From positions 144,476,885 to 144,540,884 of the forward strand of contig NC_053038.3 in assembly GCF_002575655.3 (NCBI RefSeq): 64,000 nt of DNA, in the 5' to 3' direction. The DNA is from Aegilops tauschii subsp. strangulata. Its lineage: Eukaryota > Streptophyta > Magnoliopsida > Poales > Poaceae. Below are positions 1 to 10,717 of this stretch, one piece after another (within the stretch, counting starts at the first letter, position 1; each line of letters begins with the position of its first letter). The notes below the pieces were generated by a model. That model searched no databases, was not told where the DNA came from, and was given only the letters and a program-made list of their open reading frames with translations. The position numbers and the translations under genes were made by a program.

Positions 1-499
1 TCCTGACTAAAGGTGGTCTTCGCCTGCCAAAGGCTCTGTTGGTGACGCCGTCTTGGGCTCCACGGTGACCTTCGTCCTGCCGTCCTGCTGGTCTTGGTCT
101 CGTTGCACCGATATGGAAACATTTGCCTAATGCCTCGGGACTCCTCGCCTGCGCTTGCCCCTTTAGCACCAAAGAGGAAACGAGGACACTACGCGCGTTG
201 GCGCCTGCCTGGCTCCAGTCGTCATGGCTTGCGTCATAGGAACCTCGCGAGGTGTCCCTTGCCTTGGTCTCTCTGCCCCTCGCGAGCCAGTCTGGTGAGG
301 CTGCTCCCAAGGAGGTCTTGTGTCGTCCGCCTCGTGAGGCTTGGCCCCTCGCGAGGGTCTTGAGTGTTTGCTGGTGAAGATGGCCCGTACGGGGCCGCTG
401 GCGGAGCCACGCCGTGGGCCGCAGGCAGGCAAGTCTGGGGACCCCCGTTCCCAGGACGCGGACACTCACCACACCGCTGCTCCCCATATCCTCCTTGCA
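1..499 (-). mobile_element. LTR fragment of a Tat-like Gypsy element (C subfamily)
   Basis: On the minus strand an LTR begins at 499 or, by homology to copy B, at 464, and runs off the window. The start TGTCCGCGTCCTGGGAACGG matches the LTR start of the copies at 27,989 and 21,503. The segment is closer to the copy at 27.5-28.0 kb than to copy B: both have 'gactaaagg' near base 10 and both share about 35 extra bases at the LTR start. It abuts Athila-like gag sequence directly, so it is read as the 5' end of a further insertion whose body lies outside the window. ORFs drawn across it are GC-rich shadows. Confidence 0.7.
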
Positions 500-519
500 C
501 CATTAGTAAACAGGGTGGG

Positions 520-1282
520 TATATCCTGGGGACTACGCACACAACCAGGATCAAGAGAATTTAACCATATCTTAGCATTACCCTTTAATGAGAACGGAAA
601 TAATTTGAGGATATAATAGTAGCGAGTTTGCTCATCATTAGTAAACAGGGTGGCTATATCATTTAATTTAGTAAGATGTGCCCCAACAGTTTCAGATTCA
701 TAGTCATAAAAAAGGATCAGATTCAACCAAAGTAATTATCTCACGATCAACAGAGAAATCATAATCCTTATCAGTAACAAAAATAGGTGAAGTAGCATAA
801 GCAGGATCATATTTCATTCTAGCATTCAGAGTTTATTCTTTAAGCTTAGCTAATAATTTCTTAAGATCACTTCTATCATTGCAAGCAAGAAAGTCTCTAG
901 CAGTTTCTTCATCCATCACATAACCCTTAGGCACAACAGGCAATTCATATCTAGGGGGAGAATCTTCATCATCACTTTCATCAATATTATCAGTTTCAAT
1001 AGTTTCATTCTCTCTAGCCCTAGCAAGTTGTTCATCAAATAATTCACCAAGTGGCGCAGTAGTATCAAGCATAGAAGTAGTTTCATCATAAGTATCATGC
1101 ATAACATAAGTGGCATCATCAATAACATGCGACATATCAGAATTAATAGCAGAAGCAAGTTTAGGTGTCGCAAGCTTACTCAAAACATAAGGTGAATCAA
1201 GTGCAGTGCTAGATGGCAGTTCCTTACCTCCCCTCGTAGTTGAGGGATAAATTTTGGTTTTCTCGTCTTTCAAGTTCCTCAT
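520..1282 (-). pseudogene. second Athila-type gag, N-terminal part, broken
   Basis: Two minus-strand reading frames (1,282 to 833 and 726 to about 520) correspond to the gag N-terminus and to the capsid-like motif KLFPFSLKGNAKIWLNSLDP (Retrotrans_gag type). They are close copies of 9,187-8,771 and 8,604-8,440. The N-terminal part has the acidic tract around DESDDED and ends LLAKLKE. It is separated from the capsid part by a frame break near 730-830. The gene stops abruptly at about 520, where a duplicated 17-base stretch (503-519, a near copy of 639-656) joins it to the LTR fragment at the window edge. The product would be a structural protein of the retrotransposon particle. It cannot be functional as it stands. 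Confidence 0.75.
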
Positions 1283-1331
1283 AGTGACCAGCAGATATAA
1301 ATCCCAAGTGACTCAAAGAATAGAGCTATGC

Positions 1332-1349
1332 TCCCCGGCAACGGTGCCA
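1332..1349 (-). other. primer-binding site beside the truncated LTR
   Basis: The minus strand reads TGGCACCGTTGCCGGGGA, eleven bases after the LTR end. It differs at one or two positions from the Asp-tRNA-type PBS common in Athila-like plant elements. It marks 1,361-2,655 as a 5' LTR for the gag below it. Confidence 0.7.
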
Positions 1350-1360
1350 GAAAATAGTCT

Positions 1361-2655
1361 TGATAACCCACAAGTATAGGGGATCGCAACAGTTTACGAG
1401 GGTAGAGTATTCAACCAAAATTTCTTGATTTGACACAAGGGGAGCCAAAGAATATTCTCAAGTATTAGCACTTGAGTTGTCAATTCAACCACACCTGGAT
1501 AACTTAGTATCTGCAGCAAAGTATTTAGTAGCAAAGTAGTATGGAAGTAACGGTAACGGTAGCAAAAGTAATAGTAGCAGTTTTGTAGTGATTGTAAAAG
1601 TGGCAACGGGAAAGTAAATAAGCGAAGAACAGTACGTGAAAAGCTCATAGGCATCGGATCGGTGATGGAGAATTATGCCGGATGCGATTATTCATGCAAC
1701 AGTTATAACATAGGGTGACATAGTACTAGCTCCAATTCATCAATGTAATGTAGGCATGTATTTCGAATATAGTCATACGTGCTTATGGAAAAGAACATGC
1801 ATGACATCTTTTGTCCTACCCTCCCGTGGCAGTGGGGTCCTCTTGGAAACTAAGGGATATTAAGGCCTCCTTTTAATAGAGTACCGGACCAAAGCATTAA
1901 CACATAGTGAATACATGAACTCCTCAAACTACGGTCATCACCGGGAGTGGTCCCGATTATAGTCACTTCGGGGTTGCCGGATCATAACACATAGTAGGTG
2001 ACTATAGACTTGCAAGATAGGATCAAGAACTCGCATATATTCATGAAAACATAATAGGTTCAGATCTCAAATCATGGCACTTGGGCCCCAGTGACAAGTA
2101 TTAAGCATAGCAAAGTCATAGCAACATCAATCTCAGAACATAGTGGATACTAGGGATCAAACCCTAACAAAACTAACTCGATTACATGATAAATCTCATC
2201 CAACCCATCACCGTCCAGCAAGCCTACGATGGAATTACTCACGCACGGTAGTGAGCATCATGAAATTGGTGATGGAGGATGGTTGATGATGACGATGGCG
2301 ATGGATTCCCCTCTCCGGAGCCCCAAACGGACTCCAGATCAGCCGTCCCGAGAGAGTTTAGGGCTTTGCGGCGGCTCCGTATCGTAAAACGCGATGAATC
2401 CTTCTCTCTGATTTTTTTCTCCCTGAACATGAATATATAGAGTTGGAGTTGAGGTCGGTGGAGCACCAGGGGGCCCACGAGGCAGGGGGTGCGTGCAGGG
2501 GGGCAGGCGCGCCTCCCACCCTCATGGACAGGGTGTGGTCCCCCTGGCCTTGATTCTTTCACTAGTATTTTTTATATATTCCAAAATAATTCTCTGTTGA
2601 TTTTCAGGTCATTCCGCGAACTTTTATTTCTACACAAAAATAACACCATGGCAAT
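1361..2655 (-). repeat. truncated LTR, copy 2 of the Athila-like element
   Basis: It begins on the plus strand with TGATAACCCACAAGTATAGG and is collinear with the complete LTR at 9,282-10,557. It stops matching at 2,655, just after 'ccatggcaat', so the outermost ~109 bases of U3, including the terminal TGATACG, are missing. It contains the same leader-like segments as the complete LTR, including the multi-ATG region around 2,239-2,400. Confidence 0.85.
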
Positions 2656-4550
2656 ATGTAAAGCCAGCATTCAAGTTTTCAGCAAAGATTATGACTAACC
2701 ATATTCACAATAATACTTAGGTCTCATGTTCACTCATATCAATGGCATAATCTATTAGCGAGCAATAATAGCGAATCTCGGATGACAACACTTTCTCAAA
2801 ACAATCATGATATGATATAGCAAGATGGTATCTCGCTAGCCCTTTTTGAGACCGCAAAACATAAATGTAGAGCACCTTTAAAGATCATGGACTGACTAAA
2901 CATTGTAATTCATGGTAAAAGAGATCCAGTCATAGTCATACCCAATATAAATTAATAGTAATGGATGCAAATAACAGCGGTGCTCTCCAACTGTTGCTTT
3001 TTAATAAGAGGGCGATGACTCAACATAAAAGTAAATAGATAGGCCCTTTGAGAGGAAAGCAGTGATTTGTAGAGGTGCCAGAGCTCGATTTTGGAAACAG
3101 AGGTAAAATATTTTGAGTGTTATACTTTCATTGTCAACATAACAACCGAGAGATCTCGATATCTTCCATCCTACACACATTATAGGCGGTTCCCAAGCAG
3201 AATGGTAAAGTTTATACTCCCCCTCCACCAACAAGCATCAATCCATGGCTTGCTCGAAACAACGAGTGCCTCCAACTAACAAGAGTCCCGGGGGAGTTTT
3301 GTTTGCAATTATTTCGATTTGATTTGCTTAAAGCATGGGACTGGGCATCCCGGTGACCAGCCATTTTCTCGTGAGTGAGGAGCGGTGTCCACTCCTCTTC
3401 AGAATAACCCGCCTAGCATGGAAGATACAGACAGCCCTAGTTGATACATGAGCTATTCGAGCATACAAAACAGAATTTCATTTGAAGGTTTAGAGTTTGG
3501 CACATACAAATTTACTTGGAATGGCAGCTAGATACCGCATATAGGAAGGTATGGTGGACTCATATGGAATAACTTTGGGGTTTAAGGGATTGGATGCACA
3601 AGCAGTATTCCCGCTTAGTACAAGTGAAGGCTAGAAAAAGACTGGGAAGCGACCAACTAGAGAGCGACAACAGTCATGAACATGCATTAAAATTAATGAA
3701 CATTGAGTGCGAGCATGAGTAGGATATAATCCACCATGAACATAAATATCGTGAAGGCTATGTTGATTTTGTTTCAACTACATGTGTGAACATGTGCCAA
3801 GTCAAGTCACTTGAATCATTCAAAGGAGGATACCACCCTACTATACCACATCACAATCATTTTAATAGCATGTTGGCACGCAAGATAAACCATTATAAAC
3901 TCCTAGCTAATTAAGCATGGCATAAGCAACTATAATCTCTAATTGTCATTGCAACATGTTTATTCATAATAGGCTGAATCAGGAACGATGAACTAATCAT
4001 ATTTACAAAAACAAGAGAGGTCAAGTTCATACCAGCTTCTCTCATCTCAATCAGTCCATCATATATCGTCATAATTTCCTTTCACTTGCACGACCGAACG
4101 ATGTGAATAATAGTAATACTGCCCGTGCATTGGACTAAGCTGGAATCTGCACGCATTCAATATAAAGGAGAAGACACGATAATATGGGCTTTTGGTTAAA
4201 TCAACAACAATGCATATGAGAGACACTTCAATATTCTCATTAAGGTCTTCTCCTCTCGACCCCCAAAGAACAAGAAAAGAAATAAAACTATTTACACGGG
4301 AAATCTCCCAACAAGCAAAAGAAGAACAGGAAATCTTTTTGGGTTTTCTTTTAATTACTACTACTACAAGCATGGAAAGTAAACTAGCTAAAAGCTACAA
4401 CTATTTTTTTTTGGTTTTTCTTAAAGTTTTTCAAACACACAAGAAGAAAGCATAAAAAATAAACTAGCATGGATAGTACAATGAAAAAGTATGAGCACCG
4501 ACAACTAGCATGAGTGTGTGAATATGAATGTAATGTCGCTGAGGAATACG
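2656..4550 (-). other. 3' noncoding region of the Athila-like element
   Basis: About 1.9 kb of AT-rich sequence without a credible gene. It lies between the ORF1-like gene and the truncated LTR on the minus strand. Short ORFs (3,001-3,234 and 4,059-4,455 on both strands) show no domain and overlap each other in opposite frames. The position fits the long 3' untranslated region typical of such elements. Confidence 0.6.
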
Positions 4551-4566
4551 TACTCCCCCAAGCTTA
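4551..4566 (-). other. polypurine-tract-like motif
   Basis: The minus strand reads 'taagcttgggggagta', 20 bases past the stop of the ORF1-like gene. It resembles the PPTs at 33,221-33,238 and 34,896-34,912, but no LTR follows it here, so it may be an internal or relict tract. Confidence 0.4.
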
Positions 4567-4586
4567 GGCTTTTGACCTAAGTTGGT

Positions 4587-5765
4587 CTACTGCCACGGCT
4601 GGCCTGGCGGATATCCAAAGTTGTAGTTGGGGTCGTACTGAGATGGAGCCTCGGGTTGCCACTGGTTGGCCATCTCCTCCGGATCCCACTGGTAAACAGA
4701 CTGTCGTGAAGGAACAAATTGTGGTTCTGGATCTGGCACTGTAGCTGGTGTGGGGTTTTGGTAGGCGTGAATGGCCTCCGGCGGAACAAGGTACTTGCCT
4801 GCAGATAAGTCAAACAAGGAAGAAGCAGGCAAAGTAATAGTCTCAGGGTGATTTCTATCAAATATCAGCTTGTACTTAAGCATCTTTTCCTTATTCTTAA
4901 CGACAAAATCATGTGCTACCATACTCTTATAGTCTAGAAAAACAGGACGCAGCAATTTTTCTTCTTTCTCATAATGTCTAATAGGTATGTTAAAATGTGC
5001 AGCGAGGCGCGAGGCGAAGATACCTCCCAAGATGGGGCCCTTAGTACAGTTAAGATTTAACTGCTTTGCAACAATAGCGCCCATACTAAATGTGTCATCA
5101 CGGAACAAGGCATGGCACAAAATAACAATATCAGGGGCACTTAGGTTGCCACAGTTTCCGCGACCAATCAAGCATCTACTAGAAAATATTGCAAGGTAAC
5201 GTAGAACAGGAAAATGTATGCTAGTAATCCTTGCATCGAAAACATTCATAGTTTCCCCTAAAGCAATTGTATCAATAAACCCCTCCACATCGTTATGATG
5301 TGGTTCCTCTACGCTGCCCGAAAAGGGCAACTTGCAAACCTCACAAAATTCATAGAGGGGCATCTCCTTATACTCATCATATAAATAGAAATCCACCGAA
5401 GGTGGAGACCTCCTAGCATGGAAATACAAATTTTGCACAAAAATATTAGTGAGTAGGAGATACTGTTCCCGTTGGTCGTGGAGGAAGTCGGTGAGGCCTG
5501 CATTCTCAGCTAACTCATAAAAATCATCATAAATCCCGGCTGCTCTCAAGAAATCATCACAAGGACATTCACACGGCCGAACCTCTGTGGTGCGAGGGAG
5601 ATTATATTTGGGCCTCTTGTCTTCTTCACTTTGCTTATCCTTCGAGCTTCGGCTCAAAGAGCCCCTCAAAAATCTCTTTATCAATTTAAGAAAATTTCTG
5701 AAATTTTTAGTAACTTCAAATAAAAGTGAACCAAACTCAACAAAATTGATAGCAACTACTCCCAC
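4587..5765 (-). CDS. ATHILA ORF1-like retrotransposon protein
   Basis: An intact 392-residue ORF with no internal stop. The middle (about residues 90-290) has the feel of the ATHILA ORF-1 family (PF03078): a YEFCEVCKLPF segment near 150, an I-x-P-x-LRYLAIFSSRCLIGR segment near 200 and ILCHALFRDDTFSMGAIVAK near 235. The C-terminus is Pro/Gln/Tyr-rich. An N-terminal basic stretch (FLKLIKRFLRGSLSRSSKDK) could bind nucleic acid. Such ORFs sit downstream of pol in Athila elements and their role is not known. Here pol is absent and the ORF follows the protease after about 700 bases. That it stays open in an otherwise broken element is notable. The family call is from memory. Confidence 0.6.
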   Translation of the reverse strand: MGVVAINFVEFGSLLFEVTKNFRNFLKLIKRFLRGSLSRSSKDKQSEEDKRPKYNLPRTTEVRPCECPCDDFLRAAGIYDDFYELAENAGLTDFLHDQREQYLLLTNIFVQNLYFHARRSPPSVDFYLYDEYKEMPLYEFCEVCKLPFSGSVEEPHHNDVEGFIDTIALGETMNVFDARITSIHFPVLRYLAIFSSRCLIGRGNCGNLSAPDIVILCHALFRDDTFSMGAIVAKQLNLNCTKGPILGGIFASRLAAHFNIPIRHYEKEEKLLRPVFLDYKSMVAHDFVVKNKEKMLKYKLIFDRNHPETITLPASSLFDLSAGKYLVPPEAIHAYQNPTPATVPDPEPQFVPSRQSVYQWDPEEMANQWQPEAPSQYDPNYNFGYPPGQPWQ

Positions 5766-6474
5766 AAGTGCCTAGAGACTATATCATGCATTAGAACTAC
5801 TTGGGACCATATAAATTAGACATGCAAGCTCAAGAATAGGGTCACCTAGGCAGCAAAAATTTGCAATGAATAAAGCACTAGAACAAAAACTAATAGGACC
5901 ATTGGAGGAGTCACATACCAAAGAACAATCCCCCAAAGCAGTTTTGTGAGTAGAGCTTTGAGCAAGGAGATCGAAAATGGCAGCAAGATGAGCAAGAACT
6001 CGTGCTTGAGCTGGTTTGTGATTTTTTTTTTGGGAGGAAGAAGGAGTGTGTGGTGGCTGGAATAAGTGGAGGGGAGCCACCATGGGCCCATGAGGCAGGG
6101 GGCGCGCCCTGGGGGTGTGGGCGCGCCCTTGACCCTCGTGGCCAGGTGCTTGCTCCCCCTGCTGTGTTCTTACTGCCAGATATTCTCAAATATTCTAGAA
6201 AAAAATCATATTTCAATTTCAGGGCATTTGGAGAACTTTTATTTTCGGGGTATTTTTTTATTGCACGGATAAATCAGAAAACAGACAGAAAATAATATTT
6301 TTGCTTTATTTAATCTAAATAACAGAAAGTAAAAGGAGGGTACAGAAGGTTGTGCCTTCTAACTTCATCCATCTCATGCTCATCGAAAGGGATCCACTAA
6401 CAAGGTTGATCAAGTCTTGTTAACAAACTCATTCCGAATTGCATGAAACCGGAGAAACTTCGAATAACACTATG
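5766..6474 (-). other. noncoding link with an embedded LTR-like segment
   Basis: No credible gene. Bases about 6,050-6,290 resemble the U3 part of the neighbouring LTRs: a 'gcccatgaggcagggggcgc' run, 'ctcgtgg', then 'tttcagggcatttggagaac' comparable to 'tttcaggtcattccgagaac' at 10,503. The link lies where pol would be expected, so pol was probably lost by recombination involving a related LTR. Confidence 0.5.
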
Positions 6475-7899
6475 TTACCTCAACGGGGATATGCACGCCC
6501 CAATAATAAGAATATCATATTTCTTCTTGACAGTAGGTAGAGGAAATTCAAAACCTCCAAAAATAATCGATGGAAATTTTCCAATAGAGTTTATACTATG
6601 AACTTGAGGTTGTTTCCTCGGAAAGTGTACCGTATGCACATGAAAAGTGACATTGCCTTTGTTGCAATCAATAACAGCCCCTGCAGTATTCAAAAAGGGT
6701 CTTCCAAGAATAATATACATACTATCGTCCTCGGGAATATCAAGAATAACAAAGTCCGTTAAAATAGTAACATTTGCGACCACAACAGGCACATCCTCAC
6801 AAATACCGACAGATATAGCAGTTGATTTATGAGCCATTTGCAAAGATATTTCAGTAGGTGTCAACTTATTCAAATCAAGTCTACGATATAAAGAGAGAGG
6901 CATAACACTAACATCGGCTCCAAGATCACATAAAGCAGTTTTAACATAGTTTGTTTTAATGGAGCAAGGTATAGTTGGTACTCCTGGATCTCCATGTTTC
7001 TTTGGTATTCCACCCTTAAAAGTATAATTAGCAAGCATGGTGGAAATTTCAGCTTCCGGTATCTTTCTTTTATTTGTAACAATATCTTTCATATACTTAG
7101 CATAAGGATTCATTTTAAGCATATCAGTCAAACGCATACGCAAAAAGATAGGTCTAATCATTTTAGCAAAGCGCTCAAAATCCTCATCATCCTTTTTCTT
7201 GGATGGTTTAGGAGGAAAAGGCATGGGTTTCTGAACCCAAGGTTCTCTTTCCTTACCGTGCTTCCTAGCAACAAAGTCTCTTTTATCAAGATCAACAGCA
7301 GGTTCAATCTCCACATCATTGTTATTGCTAGGTTGAGCATCAGCATGAACATCATCATTAATATTATCACTAGGTTCATGTTCATTACTAGATTGTGTTT
7401 CAGCATCAGAAATAGAAATATCATTAGGATTCATAGGTGTGTCAACAACAGGTTCACTAGAAGCATGCAAAGTCCTATCATTTTTCTTTTTCTTCCTCTT
7501 AGAAGGGCTAGGTGTATCAACATTATTTCTCTGAGAATCCTGCTCAATACTCTTAGGGTGGCCCTCGGGATACAAAGGTTCCTGAGTCACTTTACCTCCT
7601 CTAGTTGCAACTCTAACAGCAAAGTCATTATTCTTACTATTCAATTCATTGAGCAAATCATTCTGAGCTTTAAGTACTTGTTCTACTTGAGTGGTAACCT
7701 TAGAAGCATGTTTACTAATGAGTTTAAGTTCACCTTTAACTCTAGACATATAATCACTCAATTGTTCAATCATATAAGCATTGCGTTTCAGTTGTCTACC
7801 AAAATAAGCATTAAAATCTTCTTGCTTAACCATAAAGTTATCAAACTCATCTAAACATTGGCTAGCAAACTTAGTAGGAGGGATTTTGACCTTTATCAT
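6475..7899 (-). CDS. gag C-terminal region and aspartic protease, Athila type
   Basis: A 474-residue open frame. Residues ~1-120 are helical and Lys/Asn/Gln-rich, and residues 120-230 are low-complexity and acidic with a KRKKKKNDR basic patch. The segment around KDIVTNKRKIPEAEISTMLA is typical of the gag-protease linker. Near residue 330, ALCDLGADVSVMPLSLYRRL is the retropepsin active-site region with DLGA in place of DSGA or DTGA, as in Athila-lineage proteases, and IILGRPFLNTAGAVID near 415 is the second conserved segment. The protease would process the gag polyprotein. The frame ends soon after, without reverse transcriptase. The opposite strand has a chance 286-codon frame. Confidence 0.8.
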   Translation of the reverse strand: MIKVKIPPTKFASQCLDEFDNFMVKQEDFNAYFGRQLKRNAYMIEQLSDYMSRVKGELKLISKHASKVTTQVEQVLKAQNDLLNELNSKNNDFAVRVATRGGKVTQEPLYPEGHPKSIEQDSQRNNVDTPSPSKRKKKKNDRTLHASSEPVVDTPMNPNDISISDAETQSSNEHEPSDNINDDVHADAQPSNNNDVEIEPAVDLDKRDFVARKHGKEREPWVQKPMPFPPKPSKKKDDEDFERFAKMIRPIFLRMRLTDMLKMNPYAKYMKDIVTNKRKIPEAEISTMLANYTFKGGIPKKHGDPGVPTIPCSIKTNYVKTALCDLGADVSVMPLSLYRRLDLNKLTPTEISLQMAHKSTAISVGICEDVPVVVANVTILTDFVILDIPEDDSMYIILGRPFLNTAGAVIDCNKGNVTFHVHTVHFPRKQPQVHSINSIGKFPSIIFGGFEFPLPTVKKKYDILIIGACISPLR

Positions 7900-7927
7900 A
7901 TCTATAGAGAGAATTTACCTTTACTAC

Positions 7928-8604
7928 CTATGTCGGGTTATCAAGACCATGTGTTTCTTCAATAGGTGGTAAATTAAGACCATGTATTTCTTCAACAGGA
8001 GGTAAATTCTTAACATCTTCAGCTTTTATACCTTTTTCTTTCATAGATTTCTTTGCCTCCTGCATATCTTCAGGACTGAGAAATAGAATACCCCTTTTCT
8101 TCGGAGTTGGCTTAGGAGTTGGTTTAGGAAGTGTCCAATTATTTTCATTGGTCAACAAATTATTCAATAGAATTTCCGCTTGATCAACAGTTCTTTCCCT
8201 AAAAACACAACCAGCACAACTATCCAGGTGGTCTCTGGAAGCATCGGTTAGTCCATTATAAAAAATATCAAGTATTTCGTTTTTCTTGAGAGGATGATCA
8301 GGCAAAGCATTAAGTAATTGGAGAAGCCTCCCCCAAGCTTGTGGGAGACTCTCTTCTTCAATTTGCACAAAATTATATATTTCCCTTAAAGCGGTTTGTT
8401 TCTTATGAGTAGGGAAATATTAACTGAGAAGTAATAAATCATATCCTGGGGACTACGCACACAACCAGGATCAAGAGAATTAAACCATATCTTAGCATCA
8501 CCCTTTAATGAGAACGCAAATAATTTAAGGATGTAATAGTAGCGAGTTTTCTCATCATTAGTAAACAGGGTGGCTATATCATTTAATTTAGTAAGATGTG
8601 CCAC
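7928..8604 (-). pseudogene. gag capsid region with a frameshift
   Basis: The first frame (8,604 to 8,386) has AHLTKLNDIATLFTNDE and the capsid motif AKIWFNSLDPGCVRSPQD. The second frame (8,368 to 7,928) has AWGRLLQLLNALPDHPLKKN and FYNGL, the conserved C-terminal half of Retrotrans_gag. A one-base indel near 8,410-8,420 separates them. The C-terminus repeats EEIHGLNLPP / EETHGLDNPT and runs to a stop 28 bases before the next frame. Together with 8,771-9,187 and 6,475-7,899 this makes one gag-protease reading unit broken in at least two places. Confidence 0.75.
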
Positions 8605-8770
8605 AACAGTTTCAGATTCATAGCCATAAAAAAAGGATCAGATTCAACCAAAGTAATTATCTCAGGATCAACAGATAAATCATAATCCTTATCAATAACA
8701 AAAATAGGTGAAGTAGCATAAGCAAGATCATATTTCATTCTAGCATTCAGAGTTTTTTCTTTAAGCTTAG

Positions 8771-9187
8771 CTAATAATTTCCTAAATCACTTCTATCATT
8801 GCAAGCAAGAAAGTCTATAGCAGTTTCTTCATCCATAACATAACCCTCAGGAACAATAGGCAATTCATATCTAAGGGGAGAATCTTCATCATCACTTTCA
8901 TCAATATTATCAGTTTCAATAGTTTCATTCTCTCTAGCCCTAGCAAGTTGTTCATCAAGAAATTCACCAAGTGGCACAGTAGTATCAAGCATAGAAGTAG
9001 TTTCGTCATAAGTATCATGCATAGCATATGTGGCATCATCAATAACATGCGACATATCAGAATTAATAGCAGAAGCAAGTTTAGGTGTCGCAAGCTTACT
9101 CAAAACAGAAGGTGAATCAAGTGCAGAGCTAGATGCCAGTTCCTTACCTCCCCTCGTAGTTGAGGGATAAATTTTGGTTTTTCTCAT
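8771..9187 (-). pseudogene. gag N-terminus, Athila type
   Basis: A 138-residue frame starting about 66 bases after the PBS, on the minus strand. It is nearly identical to the second copy at 833-1,282, apart from a one-base change near 8,784 that ends the frame at SDLGNY where the other copy continues LKKLLAKLKE. Contains the Thr/Asp-rich stretch YDETTSMLDTT and the acidic IDESDDED. No enzymatic role; gag leader region. Confidence 0.7.
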
Positions 9188-9252
9188 CTTTCAAGTTCCT
9201 CATAGTGACCAGCAAATATAAATCCCAAGTGACTCAAAGAATAGAGCTATGC

Positions 9253-9270
9253 TCCCCGGCAACGACGCCA
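9253..9270 (-). other. primer-binding site of the Athila-like element
   Basis: The minus strand reads TGGCGTCGTTGCCGGGGA, one base from the Asp-type plant PBS. It lies 11 bases after the LTR end at 9,282. Confidence 0.75.
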
Positions 9271-9281
9271 GAAAATAGTCT

Positions 9282-10666
9282 TGATTACCCACAAGTATAG
9301 GGGATCGCAACAGTATTCGAGGGTAGAGTATTCAACCAAAATTTATTGATTCGACACAAGGGGAGCCTTAGAATATTCTCAAGTATTAGCAGTTGAGTTG
9401 TCAATTCACCCAACCTGGATAACTTAGTATCTGCAACAAAGTATTTAGTAGCAAAGTAGTATGGAAGTAACGTTAACGGTAGCAAAAGTAACAGTAGCAG
9501 TTTTGTAGTGATTGTAACAGTGGCAATGGAAAAGTAAATAAGCGAAGAACAGTATGTGAAAAGCTCGTAGGCATTGGATCGGTGATGGAGAATTATGCCG
9601 GATGCGATTATTCATGCAACAATTATAACATAGGGTGACACAGAACTAGCTCCAATTCATCAATGTAATGTAGGCATGTATTCCGAATATAGTCATACGT
9701 GCTTATGGAAAAGAACTTGCATGACATCTTTTGTCCTACCCTCCCGTGGCAGCGGGGTCTTATTGGAAACTAAGGGATATTAAGGCCTCCTTTTAATAGA
9801 GTACCTAACCAAAGCATTAACACATAGTGAATACATGAACTCCTCAAACTTCGGTCATCACCGGGAGTGGTCCCGATTATTGTCACTTCGTGGTTGCCGG
9901 ATCATAACACATAGTAGGTGACTATAGACTTGCAAGATAGGATCAAGAACTCATATATATTCATGAAAACATAATAGGATCATATCTGAAATCATGGCAC
10001 TCGGGCCCTAGTGACAAGCATTAAATATAGCAAAGTCATAGCAACATCAATCTCAGAACATAGTGGATACTAGGGATCAAACCCTAACAAAACTAACTCG
10101 ATTACATGATAAATCTCATCCAACCCATCACCGTCCAGCAAGCCTACGATGGAATTACTCACGCACGGCGGTGAGCATCATGAAATTGGTGATGGAGGAT
10201 GGTTGATGATGACGATGGCGACGGATGCGCCTCTCCGGAGCCCCGAACGAACTCCAGATCAGCCCTCCCGAGGGAGTTTATGGCTTGGCGGCGGCTCTGT
10301 ATGGTAAAACGCGATGAATCCTTCTCTCTGATTTTTTTTCTCCCCGAACGTGAATATATAGAGTTGGAGTGGAGGTCGGTGGAGCACCAGGGGGCCCACG
10401 AGGCAGGGGGGCGCGCCTCCCACCCTCATGGACAGGGTGTGGGCCCCTGGCCTTGATTCTTTCGCCAGTATTTTTATATATTCCAAAATAATTCTCCATT
10501 GATTTTCAGGTCATTCCGAGAACTCTTATTTCTGCACAAAAATAACACCATGGCAATTCTGCTGAAAACAGCGTCAGTCCAAGTTAGTTCCATTCAAATC
10601 CTGCAAGTTAGTGTCCAAAACAAGGGCAAAAGTGTTTGGAAAAGTAGATACGACGGAGACGTATCA
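9282..10666 (-). repeat. complete LTR of the Athila-like element
   Basis: 1,385 bases. The minus strand starts TGATACGTCTCCGTCGTATC and ends CTTGTGGGTAATCA, so it is bounded by TG and CA. A TATA-like 'ctctatatattcac' (minus) lies near 10,355. It is collinear with 1,361-2,655, with scattered substitutions. Beyond 10,666 the sequence switches to element C. Confidence 0.85.
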
Positions 10667-10693
10667 GGTGAGCGGCCCGAGGTCCAGTAAGAG

Positions 10694-10717
10694 CTCCTAA
10701 GGCGCGATGCTCAAGAG
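10694..10717 (-). other. conserved stem-loop, element C copy 1
   Basis: Arms CTCCTAAG and CTCAAGAG (plus strand) around the loop GCGCGATG. The stem has mismatches. It is the weakest of seven copies in the window. Confidence 0.5.

Larger units (their letters stand above)
520..10666 (-). mobile_element. Athila-like non-autonomous Gypsy element in LTR-internal-LTR-internal order
   Basis: On the minus strand the order is a complete LTR (10,666 to 9,282), a PBS, gag, protease, an ATHILA ORF1-like ORF, a noncoding stretch, a 5'-truncated LTR (2,655 to 1,361), a second PBS and a second gag start that ends near 520. No reverse transcriptase, RNase H or integrase is visible between the protease (stop at 6,475) and the next ORF (start at 5,765). 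The PBS type, the DLGA protease and the ORF1-like protein suggest the Athila lineage. Sabrina or WHAM-type wheat families are candidates from memory of the LTR ends. The upper end abuts element C at 10,667, where GGTGA would be the target duplication. The lower partner is not in the window. Confidence 0.75.

Noticed and set aside
1..616. Several overlapping ORFs on both strands in the LTR at the left edge
   Set aside because: LTR sequence. The same ORFs recur in the other LTR copies with frame changes.
6994..7854. 286-codon plus-strand ORF opposite gag-protease of the Athila-like element
   Set aside because: It is the chance complement of an open AT-rich coding frame. The minus frame has the protease motifs, the plus frame has none.
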